From positions 4,785,555 through 4,849,554 of the forward strand of contig NC_039320.1 in the NCBI RefSeq assembly GCF_900246225.1: a DNA stretch of 64,000 bases. The letters are read 5' to 3'. Each line of letters opens with the position of its first letter. Within the stretch, counting starts at the first letter, position 1. The position numbers and the translations under genes were made by a program. The notes below the pieces were generated by a model. It ran no database searches. It was given only the letters and a program-made list of their open reading frames with translations, and was not told the origin of the DNA. Shown in pieces: positions 22,352 to 33,270 of this stretch. This stretch comes from Astatotilapia calliptera (Eukaryota; Chordata; Actinopteri; Cichliformes; Cichlidae).

Positions 22352-24034
22352 TTAAACAACAAGCTTGTCAAGATTGTCATAGAGATTTTCTTCTCTCTCT
22401 CTCACACTCAGCATATCATACTGACGATAGGGATCCTCCATAACTGACTGAGCCAAGACATGGTTTCCTAACATACGCTTGAACATGTTTGTCATTATGC
22501 TTCTCAGACATGGGATAATACAAGCAATGAAAAGGCAAAATAGTAACATCACACTGAAAAGGGCCAACAGGCCTTTAATCAGTAGAGATTTCCAAGAGCC
22601 GCTCAGCAGCCAGTCCCACCAACCTTGAGTATCGGTAACGTAGTCCTGCTGCTGAGCGTCTCTCAGTTGTTTCAAAACATTCAAAGCATTTGTCATGTTT
22701 AATGAATGGATGTTATCAGGTATGTAGGTACAACATGTAGTGTTAAACAATACGCAGAGACCACCTTTCTCTGCGAGAATGATGTCTAAAGCCACTCGGT
22801 GCTGCATGACAGTGATGCGAATTGCATCAATTTCTTCATTCTGTCCTTGATTAATGCGGGTTGAAGCATTTAAAAATAATCCAAAACGATAGTCCAGGGT
22901 TTCTATCTGTAGTGCGTGTTTCCCTACTCCTATCCATGGAAACAAAGCGTGTATTACCTTCTGGCTCTTGGTCCAGAGTTTGAAGTCATCTGGTACATCA
23001 GAACCAAGATATGGATCATGGGGCTTGAGGCCTGTGTTACGTTTAGCTCTGGTGTTGCTGTTCACTGACATCTTAAAGGTGTGGTCAGATACCAGAACAG
23101 GGGCACAGAGTCCGGTGCTGTTTGGTGGCAGCATGAAATAGACTTTCAGGCCACACGCCCAAGCTGCGCCCTGTACCCAGTATGTACCTGTTGATGAGCC
23201 GATGCCATCCCAATCTGGTGCCGCCAGGATCATGGAGCAGTTTCGGTTTTGTCCTAATTTCTTCAGACCCTGGGGCGTACCTGTTTGTCCGGTTGCTCCT
23301 GTGAAGTTAAAGCACACTGGGTGTTGTATGTCAGGTGGCAAAACAACTGAGAATGATTTCAGTTTTCTATGGCTGACGTTTATATGCACCCAGTAGGCTT
23401 CATTGCAGGTGTAGTTTATATTTGGGTACTGGTGGGTGCAGTTTGTTATGTTGTAGATTAGAGACTTTACACTCTGTGGGACTATATATTGTGTAGTGTT
23501 GTGGCATGTGTTGCTGTTTTGGTCCTTTATGGATCCACCTATCACCATCACAGGTTTTCCTGGTGTTGAGCAGGTCCCGGTAATGGCTTTGTCATATATG
23601 CAGAGTGCTTCAGCCTTGGTTGGGGGTTTTCCATACACTGTGGCATGGAGTGCTGTCGTGGGCATATGTGAGCAGACATAGCAGTTTGTGGCATTGTCTT
23701 CTCTGTGCACTCTGTCATGGACATACCGGTACCATGCATTGTTCAGCCACGGGTGGTTGTGTTCTTTGTCTATCTCCTTCAGGTGCGAGTTGTCGTGGGT
23801 CCACCTCTTAGGTCGGAGAATAATTGGTACTGTCTTGTGGGTTCCACTGGGCATCAACCAAAAGAGTGTCGTCATCAGGAGGATAGCCATTAGACAGAAT
23901 ATGTAGCACATGAGTAGTTTTCGTTTGATGTCACAAGCGCCCAAGCACAACAGCTTTGGGGCTGGAACTGGTGCTAACATTGATTCTGAAGCTGGTTCTT
24001 CTTCTGGATTTATCAGGTTGTTTTCCTCAGTCAT
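22352..24034 (-). CDS. env: ERV envelope glycoprotein (env), open frame
   Basis: This 560-residue open frame has all parts of a retroviral envelope precursor. Residues 1-39 are hydrophilic and 40-62 form a hydrophobic segment, so the leader is longer than a typical signal peptide. The surface subunit carries CYVC (118-121), a CXXC motif, and many N-glycosylation sequons. A furin-type site RAKR is at 329-332. The transmembrane subunit has the sequence AEKGGLC with the CX6CC motif (C427, C434, C435), a membrane span at about 484-508 and a cytoplasmic tail with YDML. This combination is typical of gamma-type envelopes with covalently linked subunits. No stop or frameshift is visible. The next gene upstream, pol, ends at 24235, so env would be made from spliced RNA. 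Whether it is expressed is unknown. Confidence 0.92.
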   Translation of the reverse strand: MTEENNLINPEEEPASESMLAPVPAPKLLCLGACDIKRKLLMCYIFCLMAILLMTTLFWLMPSGTHKTVPIILRPKRWTHDNSHLKEIDKEHNHPWLNNAWYRYVHDRVHREDNATNCYVCSHMPTTALHATVYGKPPTKAEALCIYDKAITGTCSTPGKPVMVIGGSIKDQNSNTCHNTTQYIVPQSVKSLIYNITNCTHQYPNINYTCNEAYWVHINVSHRKLKSFSVVLPPDIQHPVCFNFTGATGQTGTPQGLKKLGQNRNCSMILAAPDWDGIGSSTGTYWVQGAAWACGLKVYFMLPPNSTGLCAPVLVSDHTFKMSVNSNTRAKRNTGLKPHDPYLGSDVPDDFKLWTKSQKVIHALFPWIGVGKHALQIETLDYRFGLFLNASTRINQGQNEEIDAIRITVMQHRVALDIILAEKGGLCVLFNTTCCTYIPDNIHSLNMTNALNVLKQLRDAQQQDYVTDTQGWWDWLLSGSWKSLLIKGLLALFSVMLLFCLFIACIIPCLRSIMTNMFKRMLGNHVLAQSVMEDPYRQYDMLSVREREENLYDNLDKLVV

Positions 24035-24234
24035 CTTGTTGAGATTTTATTCAGGCGTCCCTGGTGTTATTATTGGTTCTGCTCTTCGGTGGGATAGGTC
24101 AGTCTGATCTTCAGGGCGACCAGGCACACCCGAGCTCCCACGTGAGTAGCACTGCCGAGGAAGCACAGGGCGGGAAACCCGTTCAGCCCTGTCCTCCAGC
24201 AGGGGTTCACGTAAGAGTCAGGGGAACCGGCGTC

Positions 24235-26331
24235 TTATTGTGGTGCAAACACTTTCTTCACGTGGGATTGATGAATCCACGAAACTCGTTCGGCTATCTT
24301 ACACGCTGTGGGTGTGGTAAGTAGCACCTGGAAGGGACCTTCCCACTTTGGAGCACTCCAGTTTTTCCGCTGGAGGACTTTAATCAGAATCCAATCACCG
24401 GGGTTCAACCTGCAAGAAACTGAAGAAAAGTCACTCGGCAGTTGATTGCTTAATCTCACTTCTTTATTCTCAAATAGTTTTGTCATCCATTCTGCCATTG
24501 TTGTTTCTGCAATAGATTTATTAATTGGCTCACTCATTATGGGGAGTGGAAAATGTCTGCCATGTACGATTTCAAATGGCGTTAGACCACCTGTTCCTTG
24601 AGTTATTCTCATCCATAATTTAACCAAGCTTAGACATTCAGGCCAAGGTTTTTTAGTCTCTTCCATACATTTCCTCAACCTTTGTTTAATTGTGCCGTTA
24701 GTTCTCTCGACTAATCCTGCACTTTGTGGATGATAAGAACAGTGATGTTTTATGCTGAAGCCTAAAGCTTCAGAAACTTTACTTATTACTTCATTTACAA
24801 AATGTGTGCCATTGTCTGATCTTATCAGAGATGGAATACCGTACGTTGGAATAAAATGATTACATAGACATTTTGCTACTGATATTGCATCTGCTTTTTT
24901 CACTGGGTATATTTCTGGCCACTTGGAAAATACATCAATTATCACAAGTGCATATTTGGAGGATTGTGATTCATTTAATTCTATGAAATCCATGTGGACA
25001 GTGTGAAATGGATGCGGTGGTATAGGGAAATGCCCTCGCTTTGGACGTAGATTTCCCTGTGCGTTGTGTCTTTGGCAAATTATACATGTTCTGATAAACT
25101 CTTGTGCTGAACTTTCAAAATTTTTTGTATAGAATTGTTTATTAAGAATATTAGTCATCCCTCCTGTTGACACATGAGTTTTCCCATGTGTCACTAAAGC
25201 AGCAGTTCTATGCAAAGATTTTGGAAGCACTGGTTTGCCATTACACATCATGAGGTTGTCTTTTAATTCTGCTCCATCTTTCACCCAAGATTTTTGTTCA
25301 CTCAGCGATGCTGTTTTCTGTGCATCTGCTAGTATTTCTAAAGGTATTAGATCTATGGTTTCTGTTGTTAAAACATCAATTTGTTTTTCTGCAGCTGCTT
25401 TTGCTGCTTTGTCAGCAAAGTTATTTCCTCTCGTAATTTCTGTGTCATCCTTTTGATGAGCTGCACATTTGCATAGTGCTAATTCTTTTGGCAACGTTAT
25501 TACTTCTAATAGCTTTTTTAGAAGGTTTGCATGTTGAACTGTGTTGCCTGAGGAAGTTGTCATTCCTCTGTTATGCCATATTTTAGCGAAATGATGAACT
25601 GCTGAATAGACATATTGACTGTCTGTGTAAACATTAACACTTTGACCCTTATACAAAGTACATGCTCTGATGACTGCGGTTAGTTCTGCGCTTTGAGCAG
25701 AGTTTGAGGAGCTGAGAGCTTTTGCTTCTATCACTTTATCAACAGTTGTGACCGCATAACCCACACAATTTCTACCGTGAATGTCTTTTGACGCTGAGCC
25801 GTCCACAAAAACATTACTGAAACTGCTCTGGGGGGAGCTGTATATATCAGTGCGAGGTTTTGTATCTTCCTCTAATTTTTGAATGCAACAGTGTTGTTCT
25901 CCGTCCAGAGAAATCGGCAAAAGTGTACTTGGGTTTAGCTGGCCACACTTCTCTATTTTTATGTGTGATTGTGTAAGTAGAATCCCCACATAAGAAAGTT
26001 GTCTTGCATGCGTGAGGAAAGAGAGGTTCGCTTGGAGCAAAATAGAGGTCACTGCATGTGGGACTTTGATGATCAATTTATGTCCTAGAACAATGTCTGC
26101 ACATTTTTTAACTGCCTCTGCTGCTGCTGCGCATGCCTGAACACAGGTAGGTAATCCAGCAGCTACAGAGTCAAGTTTGCATGAGTAGAAAGCTAATGGA
26201 CGTTGTTTTTCTCCAAAAGCTTGAGTTAAGACTGCTTTCATATACCCTCCTGCACCATCAACATGGAGAACGAAAGGTTTTCCATAGTCTGGTAATGCTA
26301 AGACGGTACATGTCTGCAGTGCTATTTTCAA
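24235..26331 (-). CDS. pol: ERV pol: RNase H and integrase (RT core missing)
   Basis: The 698-residue frame begins in the RT connection region (ALPDYGKPFVLHVD). Next comes an RNase H domain with acidic residues D177 (FVDGSA), E216 (SAELTA), D237 (YTDSQY) and D307 (NFADKAA). The integrase follows with an HHCC zinc site (H382, H386, C416, C419), the D,D35E triad D448 (HMDF), D506 (SDNGTH) and E542 (LVERTNG), and a C-terminal WEGPFQVLLTT motif. The reading frame is intact, but the reverse transcriptase palm with its YXDD motif is absent because the sequence just upstream is deleted. The first Met may not be a real start: in retroviruses pol is made as a Gag-Pol fusion. The provirus cannot copy itself with its own enzyme. 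Confidence 0.92.
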   Translation of the reverse strand: MKIALQTCTVLALPDYGKPFVLHVDGAGGYMKAVLTQAFGEKQRPLAFYSCKLDSVAAGLPTCVQACAAAAEAVKKCADIVLGHKLIIKVPHAVTSILLQANLSFLTHARQLSYVGILLTQSHIKIEKCGQLNPSTLLPISLDGEQHCCIQKLEEDTKPRTDIYSSPQSSFSNVFVDGSASKDIHGRNCVGYAVTTVDKVIEAKALSSSNSAQSAELTAVIRACTLYKGQSVNVYTDSQYVYSAVHHFAKIWHNRGMTTSSGNTVQHANLLKKLLEVITLPKELALCKCAAHQKDDTEITRGNNFADKAAKAAAEKQIDVLTTETIDLIPLEILADAQKTASLSEQKSWVKDGAELKDNLMMCNGKPVLPKSLHRTAALVTHGKTHVSTGGMTNILNKQFYTKNFESSAQEFIRTCIICQRHNAQGNLRPKRGHFPIPPHPFHTVHMDFIELNESQSSKYALVIIDVFSKWPEIYPVKKADAISVAKCLCNHFIPTYGIPSLIRSDNGTHFVNEVISKVSEALGFSIKHHCSYHPQSAGLVERTNGTIKQRLRKCMEETKKPWPECLSLVKLWMRITQGTGGLTPFEIVHGRHFPLPIMSEPINKSIAETTMAEWMTKLFENKEVRLSNQLPSDFSSVSCRLNPGDWILIKVLQRKNWSAPKWEGPFQVLLTTPTACKIAERVSWIHQSHVKKVFAPQ

Positions 26332-26379
26332 ATCAACGAAAGCTTTTTCTGCTTCTGGAGTCCATTGTACTTTGTCTTT

Positions 26380-26570
26380 TTTACTGCTAGGTCTTTTTTA
26401 CTGGAAGAATTGGTGTATTACACGTGGCTTTATTAGTTTTCACGAGAATACCTGCTTTCTGCATGTCTGCAATTACTGGCCTAATTCTTTCCTTTGCTTC
26501 TGCACTCAAAGGATATTGTGGTTTCACAGGCCTTCTGGCCCTTATGCTGACCTAACTATCAGAGTGTCAT
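26380..26570 (-). pseudogene. ERV reverse transcriptase N-terminal fragment
   Basis: Read on the minus strand this gives RPVKPQYPLSAEAKERIRPV followed by ADMQKAGILVKT and TPILPVKK, the start of a gamma-type reverse transcriptase (fingers). It then runs with a stop and frame change directly into VQWTPEAEKAF near 26370, which belongs to the connection region normally a couple of hundred residues downstream. The catalytic palm has therefore been removed by an internal deletion at about 26390. Confidence 0.8.
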
Positions 26571-27970
26571 TAGAGAATTTCATTTTCACTTGAGGCAATT
26601 TTAGATACCTTCTAGTTTTTCAAAGAATTCACATATCTTACATATTTCAAACTTTGAAGTTTTTTGTTTTGTATATATATTATTTCCTAAACTTTGCATT
26701 GTTCATAGCTCACAGTTCTAAAACTGGGCATTTGTAAATCATATGTCTAATCACTATGTGTCACCATAATCCACAAGTATTGGCACAAATTTGTTTCCAA
26801 ACTAACAAAATAATCAAACAAAACAAAAACGTACATGAGTCAGGATACAAAGAGACAAAGAAAAATGCTGCCAGAAACAAAGCAGAAGTGTGAGGGGAAA
26901 CTGAGCTCACAGACAGCTGTATGTGTTCGCTTTTAACAGCATGCAGCCTCTGCTCTAAAAAAAGAACCAATAAAAATAAAAGAAAATGTGTAACATGCTT
27001 ATCAACTTAGCGGTGTCCACACATTTAATTCAGCTTCATAATCCTGTAGGTTTAGTTATTATCTACAGGGTTTGGCTTATTAGTTGTTATTATAGATGTG
27101 CTCTGTATCTCAGTAATATTTATCTAGGATAAATGACAGGTTTTCAAGCAGGTTAAGTGCCTCTATGCACCTAATTGGTTTAGATATTGCTTTTATTTTC
27201 TTCATCTCATATGTCATTATACTGAGTTTGAGCAAACCTTTAAGCTTGATGCAGACTTCTTCATAACAATTGTCCATCTCACATCATACTGGCTAAGATA
27301 CTTCTTGTCAATATTAATATTATATTTTTATTAATTATTATCATCTTTTTCTCTCTATATAATAACAATAGTGTATTACAATATTTTATTAGTGTATATC
27401 ACTATATTATTACTGAGCCAATTTAATAGTTAGGATCATCTTACTCGGCAAACAGATAATTTATAGTTCATCCAATCTGTACAAGATTTGCTTTTTTCTC
27501 TTAACAGGTTTGTGCCTACTTTTAGACTGGTCTTCTGTTTGCCTCATCTCAGATCCAACCTTCAGATTATTATATTTTATTTTGTATCCATCAGGGACCG
27601 TGAGTGAGCTGCAGTCTCACTCACCCTCCAGGATGGAAACATTTATCTTTTCACACACTTTCCTTGGCTGAACAATGACACAGCCTTAATCTACCTTATG
27701 CATCTCTCTTTTTTATAGAAAAGGTCTTCATATGAATGATTTCCTTTTATTTATTTCATACAATCTGGGCATGATGGGTCATAAATGCACTGATTTTTGC
27801 AGCCACGGCCACTATCTCTATGTGACATAAAAAGGGGATCGGTTAGATGCTGTTTTGTCACATGTCCTGAGGCTGATTTCACAATTATAGTGTTTTTTGA
27901 GAATGTTACATTTGGGACTTCTACAGTTAAGACAGTTCTACAAGCTCCTGTGTCTCAAAACATTTTTAAC
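26571..27970. other. ERV interior without recognisable gag/protease
   Basis: About 1.4 kb of AT-rich sequence lies where the end of gag, protease and the start of pol should be. I find no nucleocapsid CCHC knuckle, no protease active site (DTG/DSG) and no long frame on the minus strand. It is either heavily degraded gag-pol or unrelated sequence captured before the last transposition. Confidence 0.5.
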
Positions 27971-27989
27971 GGCACACCTTTCACATATA

Positions 27990-28216
27990 TTACAACTGCT
28001 GGTTTGGCTTTTGACTTTTTTCCACATATAACTCTTTTTGCAAAGCGGTTTTTAAAGCATTTATTGAATCAGGGGTGCATTTGCCTTGCCAAGCTGGACA
28101 ATATATTTTATGTGGATTTCTCCACCTTTTTGCACTGACTATTCCTGCATTTGAACAGTTTTTTCTAACCACTCTTCGTCTGCTGTTAATTTTACTTTAG
28201 TTTTAGAGTTACCCAT
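27990..28216 (-). pseudogene. ERV gag start, broken
   Basis: The minus-strand ATG at 28214-28216 gives MGNSKTKVKLTADEEWLEKT, with Gly2 in a myristoylation-type context as expected for a matrix N terminus. The frame stops after about 26 codons. A plausible continuation (WRNPHKIYCPAWQGKCTPDS) is in a different frame down to 27990. No capsid or nucleocapsid follows. Confidence 0.55.
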
Positions 28217-28944
28217 TTTGAACTAATTACGTCAGAACTGTGACACCTTCTTTGGCATGAAAAAGTGAGAATGGGTTTTCGATAACAGCCTTCTACTCTC
28301 CCACTAATTGAGAGAGCGGTTATCAATTTTACGTGATGAAGCACAACCCTTTTTTCCACCTTTACCAATACGTGAGTGTACACAGGAAAACAGTTTGAGA
28401 AGTGGTTTGACCGTGTATTGGGTCGTAAAAACAACTCACTCCTCACAAACAAAGCGCGTTTCTATGATTTTTATTGAGATTTTCCGTAGGCCTATTTATT
28501 TGTGTAACACCTTCACCTTCAGCCACTCTTCTTGAGTGACCGGAAACCTGTTCCGTTACAGCCACTCCCAGAGCGACCGGAACTTTTAATAGCGATTTTT
28601 CTAGAATTTCGCTCTTGCCTGTCGTCTTCCTAGTCCCGCATGGACACTGAGATCTGTCGGCGTACCTAGGTTTACACACTACTTAAAGGAAAATCTCAAT
28701 ATCAACGTATTTTAGCGCTTGGTGGAATGCGTGTCATATTCACCTCTACTGTGGCGCTGCGTTTTAAGATCCGGTGCTCATCGGGTCCTGGAGCCGTGAA
28801 GGCCGAACGCTGACCGGAGATCGAATTCACGTTCCCGGGTTTTTCGTTTTACTGATCAGATTTCTTCCAGCGCAGGCGTCACGACGTCAGGATCCGATGG
28901 AGACCGTCTGTGGAAAACTAGACGTTAAAAATAACAGTCAGTTC
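28217..28944 (-). other. ERV 5' leader
   Basis: About 730 nt between the primer binding site and the gag start. It should hold the packaging signal and a major splice donor, but I could not assign either with confidence. Short frames here are not convincing genes. Confidence 0.5.
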
Positions 28945-28962
28945 TCCGGCTACGAAGGACCA
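28945..28962 (-). other. ERV primer binding site, probably tRNA-Tyr
   Basis: On the minus strand the 18-mer TGGTCCTTCGTAGCCGGA lies six nucleotides inside the 5' LTR. It begins with TGG, the complement of a tRNA CCA end. Its complement TCCGGCTACGAAGGACCA resembles the 3' end of vertebrate tRNA-Tyr (usual form CCGGCTCGAAGGA-CCA); the tRNA identity is inferred. Confidence 0.65.
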
Positions 28963-28968
28963 ATTAAA

Positions 28969-29440
28969 TGTCAAGGGGTTGACATTTGTAAAAGCACAGT
29001 AAGAGAGAAATGAGACACTGGCAGACCGACTCAGAGTTTCAAAGACGTGCGCACGGGTGAGAGTCTCTGAGCAGACTAACACACCGAGCACCGTTTACTC
29101 GCTTTATTTATAAGGCAAAATGGGTTACATAGTACTTCCTCTTTCAACTGAAGAGGGGAGAGCTCAGGCATTGTCTTAGCTATCTAACTTCTGCACACAA
29201 ACTGAAAAACAACGACACAGCAGTATTCATGCTTATCTGACATCGCAGACACTGAAGTAAAGAATGCATGTATATCCTGTCTTTGTCAAACATCTCACAC
29301 ACTTAAGCAAGGAATACATTGTGTTCTTTTCAACAGTAAGCTTTACCGTGTGAAAATATATAAACACTTGATTATAAGGCATACTTGTTTCTACTTGATT
29401 ATACTTTAATGATTTAACTAAAATAAAAATTCTCTTAACA
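28969..29440 (-). repeat. ERV 5' LTR (472 bp)
   Basis: Upstream LTR of the minus-strand provirus, apparently identical to 21786-22257. It is followed at 29441-29445 by the TGCTG target duplication. Confidence 0.95.
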
Positions 29441-29445
29441 TGCTG

Positions 29446-30333
29446 TAATTCACACATTATTCCAAGAGCCTCAACACGAGCCTTGTAGTCCGACCATATA
29501 TAGACAAATCAATAGTTGTGTTTGTAACAGCTCATGAACATGAATCGTTCCACATTACTTTAAAATCATTGTAAACTAAACTGGAATAAATGAGTGTTTA
29601 TATATAGTTTTGTCTCAGCTGTTCATACACAGTGTTTCAGTTCTTATCAGAGTCCCACCGTCTCACTGTGGTGAACCTTTAGCTCTGTTGGAAGCGTGTT
29701 GTTAGACCAGGTTTCCCTCATTTAAAAATAATCTCTCATTAGAAATGGACATGATGTCTAAGACATAGAAATGCTTATTATGGGTTCACTTGATGTCACT
29801 GAAAAGATGCACATGGGTAACGTGCAGGCCATCCTGCTCCGAGGTTTATCTCCTCACCTCGAGTCTGCGACACTCTCTCCGTGTCCTCTCAGATAAGGGC
29901 GCGCACATTTCTGCACGATCTTCTAAATTATAAAGAGCGATTCACAAAACAGAAGCTCACAAAACACTCATCACAAACCAAAAATGGCTCCACTGAGCGT
30001 CAAACTGTCACCAGAATTTACTGATAATCTAAAGACTCACAGAACTCATTTTGTCTCATTGTGTCTTAGTTTGAGACATAAGTGCATGATCATAATACTG
30101 TGTAGTTAGATGAGACAGAGCTGATGCTTGCTCTTAATCATCCTCTTCATGTTTCCCGAGCCTCAGCAGTGGAAGCTACCATGGATAGAAAGACTATGAC
30201 TCATGTTACGTTCCCCTGGGGGGGGTCTAGGCGGTGAGGGGGAAGTAACAAAAGTGACCGGGTCAGAAAAAGGAGTCAAGAGGCGAAACAGTTAAATAAA
30301 ACAGTTTTATTGAAGTAATTAAACTAAAAGAGG
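29446..30333. other. Intergenic sequence, no gene recognised
   Basis: Near 30205-30245 is a GGGGGGGG-containing repeat-like segment (TTCCCCTGGGGGGGGTCTAG), but no ends were defined. Confidence 0.4.
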
Positions 30334-30533
30334 TGACCGAATACTTATTTTCCACCCTGATTTACGAATAAATTCTTTACAAATCCTACCATGTGGATTC
30401 ATGGATTTTTTTTTCACATTCTGTCTCTCACAGTTGAAGTGTACCTCTGGTGCAAATTACTGACCTCTGTCATCATTTTAAGTGGGGGAACTTGCACAAT
30501 TGGTGGCTGACTAAATACTTTTTTGCCCCACTG
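30334..30533. repeat. Solo Tc1 terminal inverted repeat (200 bp)
   Basis: This matches the right TIR of the intact Tc1 element (55416-55615) almost base for base, from TGACCGAATACTTATTTTCC to TTTTTTGCCCCACTG followed by TA. No transposase or second TIR accompanies it, so it is an isolated end left by deletion or a truncated copy of the same family. Confidence 0.9.
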
Positions 30534-30535
30534 TA

Positions 30536-32735
30536 CATACGTCAAATCAAAACCACAATGACTTTTAACACAGTTTGAAAAGAACATTATCTCTATCTTC
30601 ATGGCAGATGTTTCCTGTCAACCTTTTGACTGCCGCTTCTCCAAAACCACAGACCATGCTCTGCAGTAAGATACCACTTCTGCACGCCCGCAGTTGCAAG
30701 CAAACATGATTAACCTCTCACCTATAACTGAATGTATCTACTATGTGTGTGTGTGTGTCACGACCTCACTTGGCACTCTGTGTCACCTCTCACCTACTAA
30801 CGCTCGCAGTCAAACAGAGGCCACTCTCAAATGTGTCAGCAGTTTACTAAAACTATATATGTAGTATATTGAATAAATGTTTTAATCAAGAACCTCTACT
30901 AGAAGCTTAATAAAAGAATATAAAAGTATAAAAGATAATAATGAACAACCTGGTTATTCAAATAGCATCATCCAAACAGCTCCTCAGAATAAGCTGCACT
31001 TACACTCTGCTTTTAGTTTCACTTTTGCAAAAGCACGCTCTGCAAACCTGCAGTTTCCTGTCAACACTTTGCACAGAGTGGACTCAGAATCAACAGAATC
31101 AGCCCATACACACTTAAGATTATAACAAGCATTCAAAAGCATTTAAGATCATAGATTCAACTCAACAGTTTAAAGTGGTTATAACTGCACCTGTAGTAAA
31201 GGCTAATTGGGTACCAAAATGTTTAAACATCTGAATGCAATATCAATGCTGTAGATTATATTATTAATGCAATGGTAATGATGATGATTATTAACAGTAG
31301 CAACAAAATAATTTCCCTGATCTCCACATTATATAGGTTATAGTATGTTATATATAAACGTAGCTGAAGCAGTTTCATTTGTAGCTTCACGCTGCACTTC
31401 ACATGTTTGTCCACCAGATGGCAGCACAGAGGCCTGTGTTGGAAAGCTTTGAGTAATGAAGCGTTTTCAATCCAAGCTTCAGAAAGCTTCATGTGGTCAT
31501 CAAGGAAGCAACCAGGAAATATCTGCTGTGTGTAAAAACAGCAACACAAGAATCCAGGATGAAGACAAGAAACTCAAAGCTCACAAAACAGGTGGAGCTA
31601 ATTTTGTGACGTGTTTCTGTAAAAACACCACAGAAGTGAATCATCAAAGTTTCCATGTGAGCTGATGATGCTGCTGCAGAGTTTCTGTGAACCTCCTGTG
31701 ACCCCGCCTCCTCATACAGAGACATCTGATTGCTCTTCAAACTGCATCACGTGGACACATGTGATTGTGTGTTGTAGTATTGATCCCAATGCTGGTATCA
31801 GTCCTGGATCAATAACACTGGATGGATGCGTTCAGCATGGAGCCCCTGAGCTGTGTTACAGACAAACATGGAAACTGACAGGTCTGTGTCATTCACAGTC
31901 TGTAACACTTCTAAACAACAGAGGCTGACCCAAGTGCCTCAGAGCCAGGCACGCTCACATCACAGCTCTCTAAATAAGCCAGTTTCAAAATAAGAGCTGA
32001 AAGCTGTGTTTGCTTGTGTTAGCTTATTATTGTGGAGACTAACATTCAGTGATCATGTGTTCAGACTCATAATGATTACTCTCAGAAATCCTGATCTTTG
32101 TATTTACTGTGTGTTGGATCAATAACTGAGATTCATCGTATCACACAGAAGTGCAGCTGCTGTCATGTCCTGATGTTTCTCTGGCTCAGCAGCTTCTCCA
32201 TCAGAGGTTCACATGGAGCTGATCCAGTATCTCCAGTAACTGTGTTCTGTGCCTCACTGGTTGATCCTTCTGTCTGTGTGACGTCAGTCAGATGTTGAAG
32301 TTAAACTCTGTAATCTTCACTGTGTCACAGAGTTCAGTGAGTCCCGTTATTCACAGTATCAATCAGATCATCAGAGAACAGCTGATCAGCAATCAGTGGT
32401 GCCAACAGCGCCTCCTGTGGTGAGAGGATGCAATAATGCAATGTAGCATTTTTCCACTGAACACTTGCAGTCATGGAAACTGTCTGTTGGATCTGTGTGA
32501 CGTTGCTTTCTTGGTTAGAGTTCCTCACAAATGTCCAGATGATTCTTCTAATGAGGCGTCGACCATGTTTGCAGCTCTTTGGAAGAAAACGTCGCCCTTT
32601 GCCATCCTTACTTTTCTTTGACTTCTTCAAATGCAGCTGAACTCCAGCTGGTATTTTCTTGGACTTTGCAGCTGTTTCTGGTCATCAGTTCATTCCTGCA
32701 AACCTCTGAAGCTGAACAACAATGATGCTGCATTG
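30536..32735. other. Intergenic sequence, no gene recognised
   Basis: Short frames without domains, a minor TG run near 30745-30758 and repeat-like sequence around 31400-31500 (AAGCTTTGAGTAATGAAGCG). Nothing definite. Confidence 0.4.
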
Positions 32736-32739
32736 CTGG

Positions 32740-32985
32740 CTGATCCCAAAAGGTTGATTCTGTTCATCTGGACGTTTTCAGAAACGTTTGCTCACTGATC
32801 AGGTGACTTCTTCAGTCTCAGCTGACTGCAGCTTTACAAGCTTACAAACAGCACATTTGCACAATGACTGAAAGCAGCAGCACCTGATATATATGATACT
32901 AATATAATACATATACATATATAATCCATACTAATGATGAAGGAACTGAGCTCACAGTCCATTGTTCATTCAGTGAACTACTCAG
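32740..32985 (-). repeat. Penelope-like terminal repeat fragment
   Basis: CAGGTGACTTCTTCAGTCTC and neighbouring sequence is the reverse complement of the terminal repeat at 3500-3600. A + oriented piece near 32942 (TCCATTGTTCATTCAGTGAA) matches 3455-3475, so both orientations occur here. Confidence 0.55.
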
Positions 32986-33270
32986 TTTATTTTGGGCCTC
33001 AGAAATGCTCACTCTGTTTGTACATCACTGTCAGCAATAGACTCATTCTGCTGTGTGGACAGGAACACATGTGACATCACTTCCTGTTTGTTTGTGACTG
33101 AAGAGGAAGAAGTTTACAAGGAATCATTTAGAAGAGTTTCAAACATCAACTGATTGAATCCATGAATCTGAAAACGTGTTTGTGAGTGAAAGAGACAGAC
33201 ATGTACAGACTGAACTATCTGTTCAACAGTCAGAGTGTTTCTGTAACAGGAGACACTCTTTACACTCCAC

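Larger units (their letters stand above)
21786..29440 (-). mobile_element. Endogenous retrovirus provirus (class I / gamma-like envelope type)
   Basis: This is a complete proviral frame on the minus strand: 5' LTR (28969-29440), primer binding site, broken gag start, truncated pol, open env, polypurine tract and 3' LTR (21786-22257), flanked by the 5-bp duplication TGCTG. The two 472-bp LTRs read identical by eye, which implies recent insertion. The interior is nevertheless defective: gag is not recognisable beyond its first codons, no protease is seen, and the catalytic part of reverse transcriptase is deleted. The CX6CC transmembrane motif and CXXC surface motif place the envelope with gamma-type retroviral envelopes. 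Confidence 0.95.

Noticed and set aside
23202..24324. Several + strand frames across env and the pol-env junction
   Set aside because: Antisense shadows of the open env and pol frames.
27797..28138. 113-codon + strand frame within the ERV
   Set aside because: Antisense to the gag remnant, no recognisable motif.
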